DNA of 64,000 nucleotides, taken from Actinopolymorpha singaporensis (GTDB taxonomy: Bacteria; Actinomycetota; Actinomycetes; Propionibacteriales; Actinopolymorphaceae). A model generated the notes under the pieces. That model had not been told where the DNA came from. It saw nothing but the letters and a program-made list of their open reading frames with translations, and did no database searches. Below are positions 61,126 through 64,000 of the stretch, in pieces. Numbering within the stretch: position 1 is the stretch's first letter; each line of letters starts with the position of its first letter. The translations under genes and the position numbers were made by a program. The stretch covers positions 3,397,981 to 3,461,980 of the forward strand of contig NZ_LT629732.1 of NCBI RefSeq assembly GCF_900104745.1, read 5' to 3'.

Positions 61126-62640
61126 ATGGACGTCAAGGGCATGGGCGTCAACGGCGTGGGTGTCAACGGCGTGGGTGTCAAGGAAGCCTTGCCCCGGTCG
61201 ACTCCGGAGGACCAGGGCATTCCGTCCAGGGCGGTACTCGACTTCGTGACGGCCCTGGAGGAACGCGTCGACGCGATCCACGGCTTCGTGCTCGTTCGTC
61301 ATGGTCACGTGGTTGCACAGGGCTCGTGGGCGCCGTACCCGCTGAACGGTCCGCGGATGGTCTTCTCCCTCAGCAAGAGCTTCACCTCCAGCGCGGTCGG
61401 CCTAGCCGTGGACCAGAGGCTGTTGTCGGTGGACGACCCTGTGCTGAAGTTCTTCCCCGACGACGCACCGGAGGAGGTCTCGGAAAACCTTGCCCGGATG
61501 CGCGTACGCCACCTGCTGACGATGACCACCGGCCACGCGGCCGACACCGCTGTCGTACGCACGACCGGGGACCAGAACTGGGTCCGTGGGATCCTCGCCA
61601 AGCCGGTCGAGCACGAGCCCGGCACTCATTTCCTCTACAACAGCGGAGCGAGCTACCTCCTGTCGGCGATCGTCCAGCAGGTCACCGGATCGACGTTGCT
61701 GGACTACCTGCGGCCGCGGCTGCTGGAGCCGTTGGGCATCACCGACGCGACGTGGCAGACCTGCCCACGCGGGATCAACACCGGTGGTTGGGGCCTGACC
61801 CTGCGCGTGGGCGAGATCGCGCGGTTCGGGCAGCTGTACCTCCAGCAGGGCAGGTGGAACGGCGAACAGGTGATCCCGCAGGAGTGGGTGGCCGAGGCGA
61901 CCTCCCGGCAGGTGAGCAACGACGGCGAGCCGGAGATCGACTGGCGACAGGGTTACGGCTACCAGTTCTGGCGTTGCCGCAACGGCGCCTATCGCGGCGA
62001 CGGCGCGTTCGGGCAGTACTGCCTGGTGATGCCGGACCAGGACGCGGTGCTGGCGATGATCGGCGGCACCACGCACATGCAGGGCGCGCTCGACCTGGTG
62101 TGGGAGCACCTGCTGCCGGCCATGGGTGCCGAGCCCCTGCCGTCCGACGACACCACCCGCGACCGGCTGGAACGCCGGCTGGCCACCCTGTCGCTGCCGG
62201 AGCCCTCCGGCCGATCGACCTCGCCCACGGCCGCGAGGGTCTCCGGACAGACCTACCGCGTCCGGATCGGCGACCACAGTGCCGAGGATCCGGTCCTGGC
62301 GCTGCGCCTCCCGGTCCGCGCCGCCCAGACGATCAGGTTCGACGTCGGCGCCGAGGGCGAGTGCCGGCTCAGGTTGCGCGACAGTGGTGGTGAGCACGAG
62401 GTCGTCGGCGGGGCGAACCAGTGGCGGGCCGGCACCACCACCGTGGTGCGCGACGATCCCGACCCGGTGCTCGTCCGGGCGACCTGGACCGACGACGACA
62501 CGTGCGAGCTGCGGATCTGCTTCGTTCGTACGCCGTTCATCCGTACGCACGCCCTGAAGTTCGAGGGCGACCAGGTGACCATGACGACGGTGGACAACGT
62601 GCTGCCTCCGCCCGCAGCCGTGGTGGCCGACCTGGGCTGA
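61126..62640 (+). CDS. Serine hydrolase, beta-lactamase/esterase class C fold
   Basis: 504 residues from the ATG at 61126 (GAGG 7 bp upstream). Catalytic SxxK in FSLSKSFTS, Tyr in HFLYNSGASYLL, and a later HGG-like GGTTHMQGA. A beta-rich C-terminal domain follows. Substrates may be esters or D-amino-acid peptides. The first residues are repeats of GMGVN/GVGVN coded by 15-bp units, with no signal peptide. Confidence 0.85.
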   Translation: MDVKGMGVNGVGVNGVGVKEALPRSTPEDQGIPSRAVLDFVTALEERVDAIHGFVLVRHGHVVAQGSWAPYPLNGPRMVFSLSKSFTSSAVGLAVDQRLLSVDDPVLKFFPDDAPEEVSENLARMRVRHLLTMTTGHAADTAVVRTTGDQNWVRGILAKPVEHEPGTHFLYNSGASYLLSAIVQQVTGSTLLDYLRPRLLEPLGITDATWQTCPRGINTGGWGLTLRVGEIARFGQLYLQQGRWNGEQVIPQEWVAEATSRQVSNDGEPEIDWRQGYGYQFWRCRNGAYRGDGAFGQYCLVMPDQDAVLAMIGGTTHMQGALDLVWEHLLPAMGAEPLPSDDTTRDRLERRLATLSLPEPSGRSTSPTAARVSGQTYRVRIGDHSAEDPVLALRLPVRAAQTIRFDVGAEGECRLRLRDSGGEHEVVGGANQWRAGTTTVVRDDPDPVLVRATWTDDDTCELRICFVRTPFIRTHALKFEGDQVTMTTVDNVLPPPAAVVADLG

Positions 62641-62711
62641 GCCGGCTCAGCGGCGGGCGCCGGGCGGTGGTCGACGGCTGCCCCGGCTGTGCCTGCGGGC
62701 ATGATGACCGC

Positions 62712-63827
62712 GTGGAGCTTCGTACCGTCCTCCGGCACCGGCTGGCCACCCAGCGGCTGACCGGACCCCCGCTGCCCACCGCCGCCGACACGGTGCGCCT
62801 GCTCACGTGCGTGCAGGCGCAGGAGCGCGAGCACGCGTGCTTCTCGCTCGCGTTGCGGAGCCGGGCGACCACGCTCGCGGACGTACGCGCCGAGCTCGAC
62901 TCCGGTGCGTTCGTCCGCACCCACATCCTGCGGCCGACCTGGCACTTCGTCGCCGCGGAAGACCTGCGCTGGATACTGGACCTCACCTCGCCGCGAGTGG
63001 AACGCGTGCTCGCCGTCCAGCTGAGGCGGTCGTCGCTGGCCGAGCGGGACGTCGGCAGGGCGCTGGAGATCGTCGCCGAGGCGCTCGCCGGCCGCAACTT
63101 CCTCACCCGCAAGGAGATCGGCGCACGCCTCGCCGCGGCAGGGCTACCCGGGTCCGGCCAGGAACTCGGCAACCTGGTGATGGTTGCGGAGCTTCGCGGC
63201 GTGGTGTGCAGTAGGCCCATCCGCGGAGTCCAGCACACCTACGCGCTGGTGGACGAGGTGGTTCCGCCGACTCCCGCGCGCTCGCGGGAGGAGGCCCTGG
63301 CCGAGCTCGCCCGGCGGTTCTTCGGCGGCCACGGACCCGCCTCGATCAAGGACTTCACCCGCTGGTCCTCGCTGACGGTCACCGACGCCAGAGACGCGCT
63401 GGCCGACGTCGGCGACGGGCTGGAACGCGTGGACGTCGACGGCGTGCCGCACTGGTACGACCCGGCGCTGCTGTCCGGGCAGTCCTCCGCTCGGGCGGAT
63501 TCGACGGAGCCGCCCGGGTCGGGGACGCGCCGCGCACATCTCTTCCCGACGTACGACGAGGCGGTGCTGACCTATCCGAGCGTCAACTTCCCCTTGCCGC
63601 CGGAGTCACCGGCACCCGCCGCGCCGGACCAGTGGTCGGCGGCCGTCGTCGTGGACGATGTCCGGGTCGGCACGTGGAAGCGCACCGTCGGCCGGACCGC
63701 TGTCACTGTCGAGTCCTGGTTTCTCGGCACGCTCGACGACGAACAGTGCGGCCAGGTGGAGGCCGCCGCCGAACGCCTCGGTATCTTCCACGGCCTGCCC
63801 GTCCGGCACGTGGCCGGCCGATCGTAG
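62712..63827 (+). CDS. Winged-helix DNA-binding domain protein (HTH_42, AlkZ/YcaQ-related)
   Basis: 371 residues, GTG start at 62712. The three winged-helix pattern appears in LRTVLRHRLATQRLTGPPLPTAADTVRLLTCVQAQ, TLADVRAELDSGAFVRTHILRPTWHFVAAEDLRWIL, FLTRKEIGARLAAAG and SIKDFTRWSSLTVTDARDAL. Relatives include the DNA glycosylase AlkZ; in this clade the function is unproven. VQAQ may correspond to the QxQ motif of AlkZ. Confidence 0.82.
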   Translation: MELRTVLRHRLATQRLTGPPLPTAADTVRLLTCVQAQEREHACFSLALRSRATTLADVRAELDSGAFVRTHILRPTWHFVAAEDLRWILDLTSPRVERVLAVQLRRSSLAERDVGRALEIVAEALAGRNFLTRKEIGARLAAAGLPGSGQELGNLVMVAELRGVVCSRPIRGVQHTYALVDEVVPPTPARSREEALAELARRFFGGHGPASIKDFTRWSSLTVTDARDALADVGDGLERVDVDGVPHWYDPALLSGQSSARADSTEPPGSGTRRAHLFPTYDEAVLTYPSVNFPLPPESPAPAAPDQWSAAVVVDDVRVGTWKRTVGRTAVTVESWFLGTLDDEQCGQVEAAAERLGIFHGLPVRHVAGRS

Positions 63828-63859
63828 AGCACGCTGCGGGGCGCTCGCCGCAGGAGACC

Positions 63860-64000
63860 TCAGCCCGGGCCGGAGATCCAGTCCTCGACGTCCACGACGT
63901 CGGCCTGGCGCGGAAACACCTTCTCGGTGAGCACCCGGTGCACCTCCGGGTCGGGGTCGTAACACCCGTCGGCGAGCACGGTGAGCCGGTAGTCGAGGTC
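63860..64000 (-). CDS. Isochorismatase-like cysteine hydrolase, C-terminal end only
   Basis: 46 residues and a stop; the gene continues past the right edge. DLDYRLTVLADGCYDPDPEV then HRVLTEKVFPRQADVV is the typical end of the isochorismatase-like hydrolase fold. The catalytic Cys lies outside the window. It converges on the winged-helix gene. Confidence 0.75.
   Translation of the reverse strand, partial: DLDYRLTVLADGCYDPDPEVHRVLTEKVFPRQADVVDVEDWISGPG

Overview
The window is high-GC (roughly 70% by eye), densely coded DNA with strong G/C bias at third codon positions, GTG/ATG starts and frequent 4-base ATGA/GTGA gene overlaps. Together with the gene families present (SigB/SigF-like sigma factor, DUF222/HNH 13E12-type protein, Streptomyces-style gas vesicle genes, fused glycine-to-betaine methyltransferase, LigD-type ligase) this points to a chromosomal segment of a soil actinomycete, perhaps of the Actinopolymorpha/Nocardioidaceae/Streptomyces type. 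I cannot fix the genus. No rRNA, CRISPR array, prophage or complete insertion sequence was seen.

Layout. 1-2.2 kb: tandem pair of HtrA-like secreted/lipoprotein proteases (the first cut by the window edge). 2.1-3.3 kb: SRPBCC protein and TetR regulator transcribed divergently around an 18-bp operator. 3.4-4.8 kb: two-gene clpP operon with a ClgR-type box; the second ClpP lacks the catalytic histidine. 4.8-6.5 kb: fused betaine-synthesis methyltransferase. 7-9.5 kb: acidic protein, phytoene-dehydrogenase-like oxidoreductase and SRPBCC protein. 9.8-13 kb: free receiver, NarL-type regulator and CHASE3/HAMP/GAF histidine kinase. 13.3-18.2 kb: GH13 alpha-glucosidase with an extreme internal base-skew switch, PPOX-family flavoprotein, orphan peptide-type substrate-binding lipoprotein. 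18.3-21.5 kb: LigD-type ligase, cytochrome P450 and 3Fe-4S ferredoxin. 21.6-23.7 kb: DUF222/HNH gene with an SOS box and two DnaA-box 9-mers. 23.8-29.5 kb: APH-like kinase, an aberrant tRNA-like element, DEAD-box helicase, sugar oxidoreductase and sugar isomerase. 29.7-35.4 kb: degenerate GAF sensor protein, NmrA-like protein and AraC regulator, a shrunken EEP protein, alpha/beta hydrolase. 35.4-40.2 kb: large FAD/Fe-S oxidase operon and a stress sigma factor. 40.2-47.7 kb: TPP-dependent pyruvate-oxidase-like enzyme, a seven-gene Mrp/Mbh-like cation antiporter operon, Fpg/Nei glycosylase. 47.7-51.6 kb: hemerythrin, small protein, GH9 lipoprotein, truncated GNAT gene. 51.9-58 kb: nine-gene gas vesicle operon on the minus strand. 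58.5-64 kb: GH116 glucosidase, serine hydrolase, winged-helix protein, and the end of an isochorismatase-like hydrolase.

How it fits together. Much of the segment deals with osmotic, oxidative and envelope stress: betaine synthesis, Na+/H+ antiport, Clp and HtrA proteolysis, a SigB-like factor, hemerythrin, LigD and Fpg repair, and an SOS-controlled HNH gene. A second theme is plant-polymer and sugar use (GH9, GH13, GH116, Gfo/Idh plus IolE-like pair). The most unusual items are a gas vesicle operon whose two blocks are swapped relative to Streptomyces and in which gvpS and gvpK are fused, a ClpP subunit with Asp in place of the catalytic His, a GAF sensor that lost its phospho-acceptor His and ATPase domain, and a tRNA-like sequence with a non-standard anticodon arm.
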